Assembly (NCBI GenBank): GCA_038199985.1
Contig: JBBPYK010000135.1
Location: forward strand, 4,226 to 68,225
Direction of reading: 5' to 3'
DNA length: 64,000 nucleotides
DNA from: Arthrobacter_J sp038199985
GTDB lineage: Bacteria > Actinomycetota > Actinomycetes > Actinomycetales > Micrococcaceae
The notes beneath the pieces are model-generated. The model did not search any database. It was given only the letters and a program-made list of their open reading frames with translations, and was not told the origin of the DNA. The position numbers were made by a program, and so were the translations under genes. Shown here one piece after another: positions 1 through 7,422 of this stretch (position 1 is the stretch's first letter; each line of letters opens with the position of its first letter).

Positions 1-196
1 AAACCGGGAGCGTTCGATCGCCGGTATTCGTCGTATTTCCAAGCCAGGCCTCCGCGTCTACGCAAAGTCGACAAATCTGCCCAACGTCCTTGGTGGACTG
101 GGCATCGCTATCCTCTCCACTTCTTCGGGCCTTTTGACTGACCGTCAGGCTGCGAAGAAGGGCGTGGGCGGCGAAGTCCTCGCGTACGTCTGGTAA
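1..196 (+). CDS. rpsH: 30S ribosomal protein S8, C-terminal part (5' end outside window)
   Basis: The window opens inside this gene. Reading from base 2 gives an open frame that ends at TAA 194-196. It contains the hallmark S8 C-terminal stretch RRISKPGLRVYA, then GLGIAILSTSSGLLTDRQA and the terminal GEVLAYVW. S8 binds the central domain of 16S rRNA and is an early assembly protein of the 30S subunit; in many bacteria it is also the translational repressor of the spc operon. About 64 codons are visible, so roughly half of the protein is missing. It is followed 27 bases later by rplF, as expected in the spc operon. Confidence 0.95.
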   Translation, partial: NRERSIAGIRRISKPGLRVYAKSTNLPNVLGGLGIAILSTSSGLLTDRQAAKKGVGGEVLAYVW

Positions 197-223
197 CCGG
201 AAACAGAGAAGGAGTAGAGAATA

Positions 224-760
224 ATGTCACGTATTGGACGTCTCCCCATCTCGGTACCTGCCGGCGTTGAGGTCAAAGTCGATGGAAACTTTGTTTCCGT
301 CAAGGGCGCTAAGGGCGAGTTGAGTCACACTGTGGCCAACCCGATCACTGTCGAACTTGTTGACACCACCATCACCGTCGCCCGACCGAATGATGACCGC
401 GAGTCCCGTTCGCTCCATGGCCTCACACGCACATTGGTCAATAATATGATCTTGGGCGTAACTGAAGGCTACGAGAAGAAACTTGAAATCGTTGGCACGG
501 GTTACCGTGTGGTCGCGAAGGGCACGGACCTCGAGTTCGCTCTTGGTTACAGCCACCCGGTTCCCATCAAGGCACCGCAGGGAATAACCCTGACAGTGGA
601 AAGCCCTACAAAGCTTTCCGTTTCTGGCATCGACAAGCAGCAGGTAGGCGAAGTTGCTGCCAATATTCGCAAGCTACGTCGTCCTGACCCCTATAAGGGC
701 AAGGGTGTGCGCTATGCCGGCGAAGTTATCCGCCGCAAGGTCGGAAAGGCTGGTAAGTAA
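224..760 (+). CDS. rplF: 50S ribosomal protein L6
   Basis: The 178-residue product has the family length. It starts MSRIGRLPISVPAGVEV and carries the L6 C-terminal signature PDPYKGKGVRYAGE near residues 154-167. L6 is a primary binder of 23S rRNA near the sarcin-ricin loop and factor-binding site. The ATG at 224 is preceded by AAGGAG (209-214) at a 9-base spacing. It sits between rpsH and rplR in standard spc order, and the next ATG is only 3 bases after its stop, so the two genes are almost certainly cotranslated from one mRNA. Confidence 0.98.
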   Translation: MSRIGRLPISVPAGVEVKVDGNFVSVKGAKGELSHTVANPITVELVDTTITVARPNDDRESRSLHGLTRTLVNNMILGVTEGYEKKLEIVGTGYRVVAKGTDLEFALGYSHPVPIKAPQGITLTVESPTKLSVSGIDKQQVGEVAANIRKLRRPDPYKGKGVRYAGEVIRRKVGKAGK

Positions 761-762
761 TC

Positions 763-1146
763 ATGGCACTTGGAATTAACTCCAAACTGCGTGGCAAGAG
801 TAAGTCGGCACAGCGAAGCCGTCGTCACCTCCGCGTTCGCAAGCGCATCACTGGCACCGCACTACGACCACGATTGGTTGTTAACCGTTCGGCTCGCCAC
901 ATGTTCGTTCAGGTGGTGGATGACAGCCGAGGTGTAACCTTGGCGTCTGCATCAACCCTTGAAGCCGATCTTCGTTCACTCGAGGGTGACAAGACGTCAA
1001 AAGCCCGTCGCGTCGGAGAGCTTGTCGCTGAACGCGCCAAGGCTGCCGGTATTGAGGCTGTTGTTTTCGACCGTGGGGGTAACAAGTACCACGGCCGTAT
1101 CGCAGCAATTGCCGACGGCGCACGCGAAGGTGGGCTGGCACTGTGA
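763..1146 (+). CDS. rplR: 50S ribosomal protein L18
   Basis: The 127-residue protein has the basic N-terminus, the RLVVNRSARHMFVQVVDD core and the FDRGGNKYHGRIAAIADGAREGGL ending that define L18, split here as FDRGG near residue 102 and the following YHGRI. L18 binds 5S rRNA and attaches it to the central protuberance of the 50S subunit. Its stop codon TGA (1144-1146) overlaps the GTG start of rpsE (1143-1145) in a GTGA arrangement, which implies translational coupling. Confidence 0.98.
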   Translation: MALGINSKLRGKSKSAQRSRRHLRVRKRITGTALRPRLVVNRSARHMFVQVVDDSRGVTLASASTLEADLRSLEGDKTSKARRVGELVAERAKAAGIEAVVFDRGGNKYHGRIAAIADGAREGGLAL

Positions 1147-1865
1147 CCGAGGTAAACAATGAAAAGGAAAATCAGGTGACTGAAGCTAAAGCTGCTGACG
1201 CAACTGAGAGCGCCGCAACCACCGGAAGCGGAACCGGAGATGACCGCCGTGGCGGTCGCCGGAACGAGCGCGGTGGCAACAGCGGCGGAGGCCGTGGTGA
1301 CCGTGGCGGTCGCGGAGGCCGTGACGGCGGTCGCAACGACGACAAAGAGAAGTTCATCGAGCGTGTGGTCACGATCAACCGTGTGTCCAAGGTTGTCAAG
1401 GGTGGTCGTCGCTTCAGCTTCACCGCTCTGGTCATCGTCGGAGACGGCAACGGAATGGTCGGAGTCGGCTATGGCAAGGCCAAGGAAGTTCCGTCGGCCA
1501 TTGCAAAGGGTGTAGAAGAAGCAAAGAAGTCCTTCTTCCGCGTACCCCGCATTGGTGGCACGGTTCCGCACCTGGTTCAGGGTGAAGCTGCTGCAGGCGT
1601 TGTTCTGCTGCGTCCGGCGTCGCCGGGTACCGGTGTTATCGCCGGTGGTCCGGTTCGCGCCGTACTTGAGTGCGCCGGCATCCACGATGTCCTGTCCAAG
1701 TCGCTTGGGTCTGCCAACGCCATCAACATCGTTCACGCGACTGTTGCAGCGCTGAAGATGCTTGAGGAGCCGCAGGCTGTTGCAGCCCGACGCGGTCTGC
1801 CACTGGACGAGGTGGCATCGAGCTCGATGCTGCGCAACATTCAGAACCAGAAGGCGGGTGTCTGA
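1143..1865 (+). CDS. rpsE: 30S ribosomal protein S5 with long RGG-rich N-terminal extension
   Basis: S5 helps maintain decoding accuracy and mRNA unwinding at the 30S entry channel. The conserved body begins near residue 70 (FIERVVTINRVSKVVKGGRR) and includes GYGKAKEVPSAIAKGVE and the HDVLSKSLGS motif. The first 68 residues are an acidic/Ala-rich leader followed by an Arg-Gly-rich tract (residues 35-64). The listed GTG start overlaps the rplR stop. A second candidate is GTG 1177, which has AAGGA a suitable distance upstream and would drop 11 residues; I cannot decide between them from sequence alone. Extended S5 N-termini are usual in actinobacteria, but the RGG density here is notable. Confidence 0.95.
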   Translation: MTEVNNEKENQVTEAKAADATESAATTGSGTGDDRRGGRRNERGGNSGGGRGDRGGRGGRDGGRNDDKEKFIERVVTINRVSKVVKGGRRFSFTALVIVGDGNGMVGVGYGKAKEVPSAIAKGVEEAKKSFFRVPRIGGTVPHLVQGEAAAGVVLLRPASPGTGVIAGGPVRAVLECAGIHDVLSKSLGSANAINIVHATVAALKMLEEPQAVAARRGLPLDEVASSSMLRNIQNQKAGV

Positions 1866-1868
1866 GTT

Positions 1869-2075
1869 ATGGCGAAGAACCTGATCGTTTCCGACGCAAA
1901 GTTGGAGATCACACAGATCAAGTCCGGTATCGGTGGCAAGCAGAACCAGAGGGACACCCTACGTTCACTGGGTCTGAAGCGTATTGGACAGACCGTTGTC
2001 CGCGACGCTGACGCTGTGACCGTTGGAATGGCCAACACTGTTTCTCACCTGATCAAGGTTGAGGAGGCCAAGTAA
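1869..2075 (+). CDS. rpmD: 50S ribosomal protein L30
   Basis: The 68-residue product is typical for the small bacterial L30. It has the diagnostic motif IKSGIGGKQNQRDTLRSLGL (residues about 17-36) and ends with MANTVSHLIKVEEA. L30 binds 23S rRNA on the large subunit. The gene starts 3 bases after the rpsE stop, and its TAA stop (2073-2075) overlaps the ATG of rplO at 2075, so all three genes appear translationally coupled. Confidence 0.97.
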   Translation: MAKNLIVSDAKLEITQIKSGIGGKQNQRDTLRSLGLKRIGQTVVRDADAVTVGMANTVSHLIKVEEAK

Positions 2076-2551
2076 TGGAAAACGAAAGTGTAGACAACAG
2101 CCGAGAGCACGCACTGAAGGTACACCACCTGCGTCCCGCTCCTGGAGCTCGTACCGCCAAGACTCGTGTTGGTCGCGGTGAAGGAGGGTCCAAGGGTAAG
2201 ACCGCCGGTCGCGGTACTAAGGGTACGAAGGCCCGGTACCAGATCAAGGCGGGCTTCGCAGGGGGGCAGCTTCCGCTGCACATGCGTCTGCCGAAGCTGC
2301 GTGGGTTCAAGAACCCGTTCCGTGTGGAGTTCCAGGTAGTGAATCTGGATAAGATCTCTGCGCTGTTCCCCGATGGTGGCGAAGTTACCGTGGATAAGCT
2401 CGTTGAGAAGGGTGCGGTTCGCAAGAATCAGCTCGTCAAGGTGCTCGGTTCCGGTGACATCACGGTCAAGGTCGATGTGAAAGCACATGCTTTCTCTTCA
2501 GGTGCTGCAGATAAGATCGCAGCAGCGGGCGGTTCGACCGCTGAGGTCTAG
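2075..2551 (+). CDS. rplO: 50S ribosomal protein L15
   Basis: The 158-residue protein has the L15 N-terminal basic, glycine-rich segment (TAKTRVGRGEGGSKGKTAGR, about residues 29-48) and the conserved GGQLPLHMRLPKLRGF. L15 is a late-assembly 23S rRNA-binding protein. The start overlaps the rpmD stop (TAATG), and GAGGAGG lies just upstream inside rpmD. The gene is followed by an unusually long and structured 187-base spacer before secY, where spc operons are usually tight. Confidence 0.97.
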   Translation: MENESVDNSREHALKVHHLRPAPGARTAKTRVGRGEGGSKGKTAGRGTKGTKARYQIKAGFAGGQLPLHMRLPKLRGFKNPFRVEFQVVNLDKISALFPDGGEVTVDKLVEKGAVRKNQLVKVLGSGDITVKVDVKAHAFSSGAADKIAAAGGSTAEV

Positions 2552-2582
2552 CCCCTGAACTGTGACTTGCTTCACCTAATGT

Positions 2583-2623
2583 AAACTCTTGGTGGGCCGG
2601 GATGACCGGTCCACCAAGAGTTT
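2583..2623 (+). terminator. Long hairpin in rplO-secY spacer (terminator or attenuator)
   Basis: The left arm AAACTCTTGGTGGGCCGG (2583-2600) pairs with CCGGTCCACCAAGAGTTT (2606-2623), giving an 18-bp stem with one G-U pair and a 5-base loop. It is followed by TTTCTTT. This looks like a Rho-independent terminator or attenuator that lowers read-through from the ribosomal-protein genes into secY. The U-tract is interrupted by one C, so termination may be partial. Confidence 0.7.
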
Positions 2624-2626
2624 CTT

Positions 2627-2648
2627 TGGCTTAAAGGCTTCTAAGCCA
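2627..2648 (+). promoter_or_regulatory. Second hairpin in secY leader
   Basis: TGGCTTA (2627-2633) and TAAGCCA (2642-2648) are perfect inverted repeats around an 8-base loop, only 4 bases after the larger hairpin. The function is unknown. It may form part of a structured 5' leader for secY. Confidence 0.45.
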
Positions 2649-2700
2649 TTCCCCATTCTATTTCGTGGGGTTCCAGCCGGTATGCTCGGTTGGTGCGAAT

Positions 2701-2716
2701 TGTTGGGTACCCAACA
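2701..2716 (+). promoter_or_regulatory. Perfect 16-bp palindrome just upstream of the secY ribosome binding site
   Basis: TGTTGGGTACCCAACA is self-complementary over all 16 bases and lies 12 bases before the AGGAGG of secY. It could be a protein operator or an RNA hairpin element that affects secY expression. The sequence gives no further clue to a regulator. Confidence 0.4.
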
Positions 2717-2738
2717 TCCAAAACTTTCAGGAGGACGC

Positions 2739-4049
2739 TTGCTAAGCGCAATTGGCCGGGCTTTCCGGACGCCGGACCTGCGACGCAAGTTGCTGTTCAC
2801 GCTCGCAATCATCGTGATTTACCGCTTGGGTACGTTTATCCCTGCTCCAGGCGTTGACTACAGCAACGTTCAGCAGTGTCTGCAGCTGGGTAACACAGAG
2901 GACGGCCTATACCAGTTCGTCAACCTGTTCAGTGGCGGAGCGCTGCTGCAGGTGTCTGTGTTCGCCCTGGGTATTATGCCGTATATCACGGCGAGTATCA
3001 TCGTGCAGCTGTTGCGTGTGGTTATTCCGCGTTTTCAGGAACTGCATCAGGAAGGGGCCCAAGGCCAGTCCAAGCTAACGCAGTACACGCGCTACCTGAC
3101 GATCGCTTTGGGTCTTCTCAACGCGACCACACTTGTATCTCTGGCTCGCTCTGGCACCCTCCTTGGAAATTGCCCGGTACCGATCATTCCCGATGACAGT
3201 CTGCTCGTCATCGCGCTCCTTATTTTGACTCTCACTGCTGGTACAGGCCTCATCATGTGGCTCGGCGAGCTTGTCACAGAGAAGGGAGTCGGCAATGGAA
3301 TGTCACTGCTGATCTTCATCTCGATTGCCTCCGGCTTCCCGTCCTCGCTAGGAGCAATTCTCAACAGCAAGGGCTGGCTGGTTTTCCTCACAGTTATTGC
3401 CGTGGGACTGGTAGTCGTTGCTCTCGTCATTTTCGTGGAGCAGTCGCAGCGCCGGGTTCCCGTGCAGTACGCCAAGCGTATGGTGGGCCGACGCACTGTC
3501 GGTGGCACAAGTACCTATATCCCCATCAAGGTGAATATGGCTGGCGTTATACCAGTTATCTTCGCCGCCTCGATGTTGTACCTTCCCGCTCTGGTAGCAC
3601 AGTTCAACGTTCCGCAGGACGGCAACCCACCAGCGGAGTGGGTGAACTGGATCAACTCCAACCTCACCGGTGGAGATCAGCCGCTCTACGCAGCCGTCTA
3701 CTTCCTCATGATTGTGTTCTTCACGTACTTCTACGTGGCCATCACCTTCAACCCCGAGGAAGTCTCGGACAACATGAAGAAGTACGGCGGGTTCATTCCA
3801 GGAATTCGTGCGGGCAAGCCAACAGAGAACTACTTGCACTACGTCATTTCGCGGATCACGCTTCCAGGCGCCCTCTACCTCGGCATTGTGTCGCTCATAC
3901 CGTTGATTGCACTCGTGCTTGTTGGCGCGAACCAGGACTTTCCGTTCGGCGGTGTATCGATTCTGATCATCGTCGGGGTGGGTCTGGAGACTGTGAAGCA
4001 AATTGACGCCCAACTCCAGCAGCGTCACTACGAAGGGTTACTGCGATGA
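2739..4049 (+). CDS. secY: Preprotein translocase subunit SecY
   Basis: SecY forms the protein-conducting channel of the SecYEG translocon in the cytoplasmic membrane. The frame is open upstream to 2589, but the protein homologous to SecY begins at TTG 2739 (read as MLSAIGRAFRTPDLRRKLLF). AGGAGG (2729-2734) lies 4 bases before it and the resulting length is 436 residues, normal for actinobacterial SecY. About ten hydrophobic segments are visible. Conserved motifs include GIMPYITASIIVQLL and the cytoplasmic-loop sequence KKYGGFIPGIRAGKPTE near residue 350. The stop overlaps the adk start (ATGA), so secY and adk are coupled. Confidence 0.96.
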   Translation: MLSAIGRAFRTPDLRRKLLFTLAIIVIYRLGTFIPAPGVDYSNVQQCLQLGNTEDGLYQFVNLFSGGALLQVSVFALGIMPYITASIIVQLLRVVIPRFQELHQEGAQGQSKLTQYTRYLTIALGLLNATTLVSLARSGTLLGNCPVPIIPDDSLLVIALLILTLTAGTGLIMWLGELVTEKGVGNGMSLLIFISIASGFPSSLGAILNSKGWLVFLTVIAVGLVVVALVIFVEQSQRRVPVQYAKRMVGRRTVGGTSTYIPIKVNMAGVIPVIFAASMLYLPALVAQFNVPQDGNPPAEWVNWINSNLTGGDQPLYAAVYFLMIVFFTYFYVAITFNPEEVSDNMKKYGGFIPGIRAGKPTENYLHYVISRITLPGALYLGIVSLIPLIALVLVGANQDFPFGGVSILIIVGVGLETVKQIDAQLQQRHYEGLLR

Positions 4050-4618
4050 CAAGAATGCTCATAATCGGTCCGCCCGGCTCGGGTAAAGGCACGCAGGCGG
4101 AACGTATTTCTGAGCGGCTTGGCGTCGTGACTATCTCCACGGGCGACATCTTCCGGCGCAATGTGAAGGAAGAGACCGCTCTGGGGCTGGAAGCCAAGAA
4201 GTACATCGACGCTGGGGATTTCGTGCCCGACGATGTGACCAACCGGATGGTTCGGGACAGGCTCGAGCAGGAGGACGTCCGCGGTGGTTTCCTGTTGGAC
4301 GGTTATCCGCGGACCACGGATCAGGTGCGCGAGCTCGATGACATCCTTTCGGCGGGAGGCCAGAGCCTGGACATCGTACTGCAGCTGACGGCAGATGACG
4401 AGGAACTTGTCAGTCGCCTCAAAAAACGGGCGGAGCTGGATGGACGGACTGACGACACCGAAGACGTGATTCGACATCGTCTTGAGTTGTATCGTCAACA
4501 GACCCACGCTGTGGTCGCAGAGTATGACTCCCGCGGCATGGTGGCTCGGGTCGACGGCCTCGGTGATATTGACGAAGTCACAGACCGCGTCATGAATTCG
4601 CTCGCGACCGTCCAGTAG
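4046..4618 (+). CDS. adk: Adenylate kinase (short-LID form)
   Basis: Adk interconverts ATP + AMP and 2 ADP. The P-loop GPPGSGKGT is at residues 8-16, the AMP-binding STGDIFR is near residue 32 and the GFLLDGYPRT motif near residue 82. The protein is 190 residues and goes directly from RLKKRAELDGRTDDTEDVIRHRL into the C-terminal helix, so it is the short form without the zinc-binding LID insertion, as is usual in actinobacteria. The start overlaps the secY stop by 4 bases. Confidence 0.97.
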   Translation: MTRMLIIGPPGSGKGTQAERISERLGVVTISTGDIFRRNVKEETALGLEAKKYIDAGDFVPDDVTNRMVRDRLEQEDVRGGFLLDGYPRTTDQVRELDDILSAGGQSLDIVLQLTADDEELVSRLKKRAELDGRTDDTEDVIRHRLELYRQQTHAVVAEYDSRGMVARVDGLGDIDEVTDRVMNSLATVQ

Positions 4619-4635
4619 GGCGGCGCCATACATTC

Positions 4636-4681
4636 GCAAAAGTCCCGCCCGGGCAGCTTTCGGGTGGGACTTTGCGTTTTC
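4636..4681 (+). terminator. Hairpin between adk and map
   Basis: AAAGTCCCGCCCG (4639-4651) pairs with CGGGTGGGACTTT (4661-4673) with one G-U pair, followed by GCGTTTTC. It resembles a weak Rho-independent terminator. map starts 22 bases later, so it may act as an attenuator within the operon rather than a full stop. Confidence 0.6.
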
Positions 4682-4703
4682 AAGCCAAAGTAAAGGAAAC
4701 AAC

Positions 4704-5531
4704 ATGGCGTTCGGCCAACCAAAAGTTCAGTATAAATCCCTCGACCAGATGCGGACCATGCGTGAGGCGGGGCTCGTGCTGGCTAAAGCGCTGGACACGG
4801 CGGTCCACGCCGCAGTCCCCGGTGCTCGTACGGCGGACCTGAACTCGGTGTTCGCCGAGGTACTCTCCGGTGCGAACGCGACATCGAACTTCTTGGGCTA
4901 CTACGGTTTTCCGGCGACAATCTGTGTTTCGGTGAACGAGGAAGTTGTTCATGGCATTCCAGGCGATAGGGTGCTGCAAGACGGAGACATCCTGTCCATT
5001 GACGGAGGTTGCATTATCGACGGGTGGCATGCCGACTCTGCGCGGACAGTGATGGTAGGTCAACTGGATCCCGCCGATGTGCGGCTGTCCGAGGTGACTG
5101 AAGCAGCCATGTGGCGCGGCATCGCTGCCTTGGCCACCGGCTCACATGTGGGGGACGTCGGATCTGCAATAGACGATTATGTTCACTCCATAGAGGGGCC
5201 GGCTCTGGGGATCCTGGAGGACTACGTTGGGCACGGTATCGGAACGGAGATGCATCAGGCTCCGGACGTTCTGAACTACCGTACAAACCATCGGGGCCCT
5301 AAAATTCGTTCAGGGTTGTGCCTCGCTATTGAGCCTATGCTGGTGCGCGGAGCTATCGAGACAGCGGTTCTTAGCGATGATTGGACCGTTGTCACTACGG
5401 ACGGTTCGCGTGCGTCCCAGTGGGAACATTCGGTGGCCGTCCACGACGGCGGTATCTGGGTGCTGACCGCGCCCGACGGCGGTGCCGCGCGGTTGGGCGA
5501 ACTGGGCGTGACGCCGGTGCCTCTTGGTTAA
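4704..5531 (+). CDS. map: Methionine aminopeptidase, type I
   Basis: The enzyme removes the initiator methionine from nascent proteins. All dinuclear-metal ligands of type I enzymes are visible: the two aspartates in SIDGGCIIDGWHADSARTV, the histidine in YVGHGIGTEMHQ, and the glutamates in CLAIEPML and WEHSVAV. The length of 275 residues is within the family range. AAAGGAAA precedes the ATG at 4704. Its place after secY-adk and before infA is the classical actinobacterial order. Confidence 0.96.
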   Translation: MAFGQPKVQYKSLDQMRTMREAGLVLAKALDTAVHAAVPGARTADLNSVFAEVLSGANATSNFLGYYGFPATICVSVNEEVVHGIPGDRVLQDGDILSIDGGCIIDGWHADSARTVMVGQLDPADVRLSEVTEAAMWRGIAALATGSHVGDVGSAIDDYVHSIEGPALGILEDYVGHGIGTEMHQAPDVLNYRTNHRGPKIRSGLCLAIEPMLVRGAIETAVLSDDWTVVTTDGSRASQWEHSVAVHDGGIWVLTAPDGGAARLGELGVTPVPLG

Positions 5532-5747
5532 CCACGCAAGGATATTGTTCGCCCGTACGGATTTCGCATATATGAGGCCATGACGTACAGTTATTTGTTG
5601 GTTGTCTGTACTTTTGCGCCCAATTTTCGACCTCACTAGCGAGCTTCGGCTCGAGGGTGAATTCCTGTAGGCGTCCAAGGAATCACGACCAAAACCCTGA
5701 AATTGCCCCACGCGACAGTGCGTAGGGCTCAGACGTTAGCGGAGGAT

Positions 5748-5969
5748 ATGGCCAAGAAAGACGGCGTCATTGAGATCGAAGGCTCTGTGACTGAGGCGCT
5801 GCCCAATGCGATGTTTCGCGTTGAGCTCACCAACGGTCACATGGTACTCGCGCACATCTCGGGAAAGATGCGTCAACACTACATACGGATCCTTCCTGAG
5901 GACCGTGTCGTAGTGGAACTCAGCCCGTACGACCTCACACGAGGTCGTATCGTCTACCGCTACAAGTAA
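5748..5969 (+). CDS. infA: Translation initiation factor IF-1
   Basis: The 73-residue product (MAKKDGVIEIEGSVTEALPN to VYRYK) is a standard IF-1, an OB-fold protein that occupies the ribosomal A site during initiation. The frame is open upstream to 5703, but the conserved protein starts at ATG 5748 after GGAGG (5741-5745), a short spacing of 2 bases. It has a 216-base leader after map that probably contains its own promoter; I could not identify convincing -35/-10 boxes there. Confidence 0.96.
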   Translation: MAKKDGVIEIEGSVTEALPNAMFRVELTNGHMVLAHISGKMRQHYIRILPEDRVVVELSPYDLTRGRIVYRYK

Positions 5970-6039
5970 AGACTTATCCGCCCGCTTCAGGGTTGGGAGT
6001 AGTTACGCCAGCTCAAAAAGCAAAACGCAAAGGAAGACC

Positions 6040-6153
6040 ATGAAGGTACAGCCGAGCGTCAAGCCGATCTGCGAAAAGTGCAAGGTGATCCGCCGTAACG
6101 GCCGGGTCATGGTGATCTGCGAAAACGTGCGCCACAAACAGCGTCAGGGCTAG
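6040..6153 (+). CDS. rpmJ: 50S ribosomal protein L36 (zinc-ribbon form)
   Basis: This 37-codon gene reads MKVQPSVKPICEKCKVIRRN and ends NVRHKQRQG. The zinc-binding set C11-x2-C14, C27 and H32 is intact, so it is the C+ (zinc-binding) type of L36. AAAGGAAG lies just upstream of the ATG. It occupies the normal position between infA and rpsM. Confidence 0.96.
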   Translation: MKVQPSVKPICEKCKVIRRNGRVMVICENVRHKQRQG

Positions 6154-6316
6154 TCAACTTTCCTGCACGGGAAAGTACAGCCCACGCGTAGTAAATAAAT
6201 AGGCAGTTCAGCATCGTTACGCGCGATGCATGCCCCTGGCGCGGAGGCCGGGGCCCGGGATGACCGGGATGGACTGTTTCAGACCTCCGTAATGAACACG
6301 AGGGAGGACTGCCTCT

Positions 6317-6694
6317 ATGGCACGTCTCGCTGGCGTAGACATTCCCCGCGAAAAGCGGGTTGTTATTGCGCTTACTTATATCTACGGCGTGGGGAAGACC
6401 CGTGCAGAACAGGTCATCCTGGAAACGGGCATTAGCTCGAGCACCCGGGTCAAAGACCTTACGGACGCTGAAATGGTTCAGCTTCGTGACTACATTGAGG
6501 GCAACTACAAGGTTGAGGGTGACCTCCGCCGTGAGGTAGCCGCAGATATCCGCCGCAAGGTTGAAATCGGCAGCTACCAGGGTATCCGTCATCGTCGCGG
6601 AATGCCCGTACACGGACAGCGCACCAAAACCAACGCCCGCACCCGCAAGGGCCCGAAGCGTACGGTTGCTGGCAGGAAGAAGGCCGCGCGCTAG
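6317..6694 (+). CDS. rpsM: 30S ribosomal protein S13
   Basis: The 125-residue protein opens with MARLAGVDIPREKRVVIALTY and has the S13 signature GSYQGIRHRRGMPVHGQRT followed by the basic C-terminal tail KGPKRTVAGRKKAAR. S13 sits in the 30S head and contacts the P-site tRNA and L5. GGGAGG precedes the ATG. The 163-base spacer after rpmJ contains a small perfect hairpin, ACTTTCC (6157-6163) with GGAAAGT (6170-6176), of unknown meaning. Confidence 0.97.
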   Translation: MARLAGVDIPREKRVVIALTYIYGVGKTRAEQVILETGISSSTRVKDLTDAEMVQLRDYIEGNYKVEGDLRREVAADIRRKVEIGSYQGIRHRRGMPVHGQRTKTNARTRKGPKRTVAGRKKAAR

Positions 6695-6744
6695 TTTCTG
6701 ATGGCTTCCCTGTGAGCACATGAGTTCACAACTATGGGAACCGT

Positions 6745-6767
6745 CGCCAGGGCAACTGCCCATGGCG
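6745..6767 (+). promoter_or_regulatory. Bulged hairpin between rpsM and rpsK
   Basis: CGCCA-GGGC (6745-6753) pairs with GCCC-A-TGGCG (6758-6767), leaving one bulged A and a 4-base loop. It lies in the 151-base rpsM-rpsK spacer. There is no U-tract, so it is more likely an mRNA structure than a terminator. Confidence 0.4.
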
Positions 6768-6845
6768 CCCCCTTCACCCAGGGACCGGCCTGCAGTGGCG
6801 AATGGCCGCTGAAGGACCTCAATCAAACTCTTTGTAGGAGAAGCA

Positions 6846-7247
6846 ATGCCCCCCAAGACTCGTGGAGCGGTTCGTAAGCCGCGTCGCAAGGATAAGAAGA
6901 ATATTGCGCTGGGTCAGGCGCACATCAAGAGCACCTTCAACAACACCATCGTGACCATCACGGACCCCAATGGAGCGGTTATCTCTTGGGCTTCGTCAGG
7001 TGAGGTTGGATTCAAGGGCTCACGTAAGTCAACACCGTTCGCTGCACAGATGGCTGCTGAAGCCGCGGCGAAGCGGGCGCAGGAACATGGCGTGCGCAAG
7101 GTAGACGTGTTTGTCAAGGGACCTGGTTCCGGCCGCGAAACTGCTATCCGGTCGCTACAGGCCACCGGAATTGAGGTGGGATCCATCCAGGATGTGACTC
7201 CCAGCGCTCACAACGGCTGCCGTCCCTCGAAACGCCGCCGCGTCTAA
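6846..7247 (+). CDS. rpsK: 30S ribosomal protein S11
   Basis: The 133-residue protein includes the S11 hallmarks HIKSTFNNTIVTITDPNG, GFKGSRKSTPFAAQMAAE and the terminal VTPSAHNGCRPSKRRRV. S11 forms part of the 30S platform near the E site. AGGAGA lies 6 bases before the ATG. A 169-base spacer follows before rpoA; it contains GGCACCCG (7259-7266) and CGGGTGCC (7309-7316), which could pair over a 42-base loop. Confidence 0.97.
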   Translation: MPPKTRGAVRKPRRKDKKNIALGQAHIKSTFNNTIVTITDPNGAVISWASSGEVGFKGSRKSTPFAAQMAAEAAAKRAQEHGVRKVDVFVKGPGSGRETAIRSLQATGIEVGSIQDVTPSAHNGCRPSKRRRV

Positions 7248-7422
7248 GTGCTTTCGATGGCACCCGCTCGCGTTCTCCTTCTCGTCCATCGGGGAGTAGG
7301 AATGCTGCCGGGTGCCTTTCGAGGCCACTAGTCGTCCAAGACGTCCGGGTATCCACTCGAGATCGTCGTTTCCACCCATTGTGTTGCGTCATATAGCGGA
7401 TGCTCGCTGAAAGGAAATGTCA

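Noticed and set aside
909..1736. Long open frame on the minus strand opposite rplR and rpsE (275 codons)
   Set aside because: It is antisense to two certain ribosomal-protein genes and arises from their GC-rich third positions. It has no recognisable domain or ribosome binding site.
5585..5611. GTACAG...CTGTAC inverted repeat in the infA leader followed by TTTTGC
   Set aside because: A six-base arm with a 15-base loop is expected by chance and gives a weak structure; no support for an operator or terminator.
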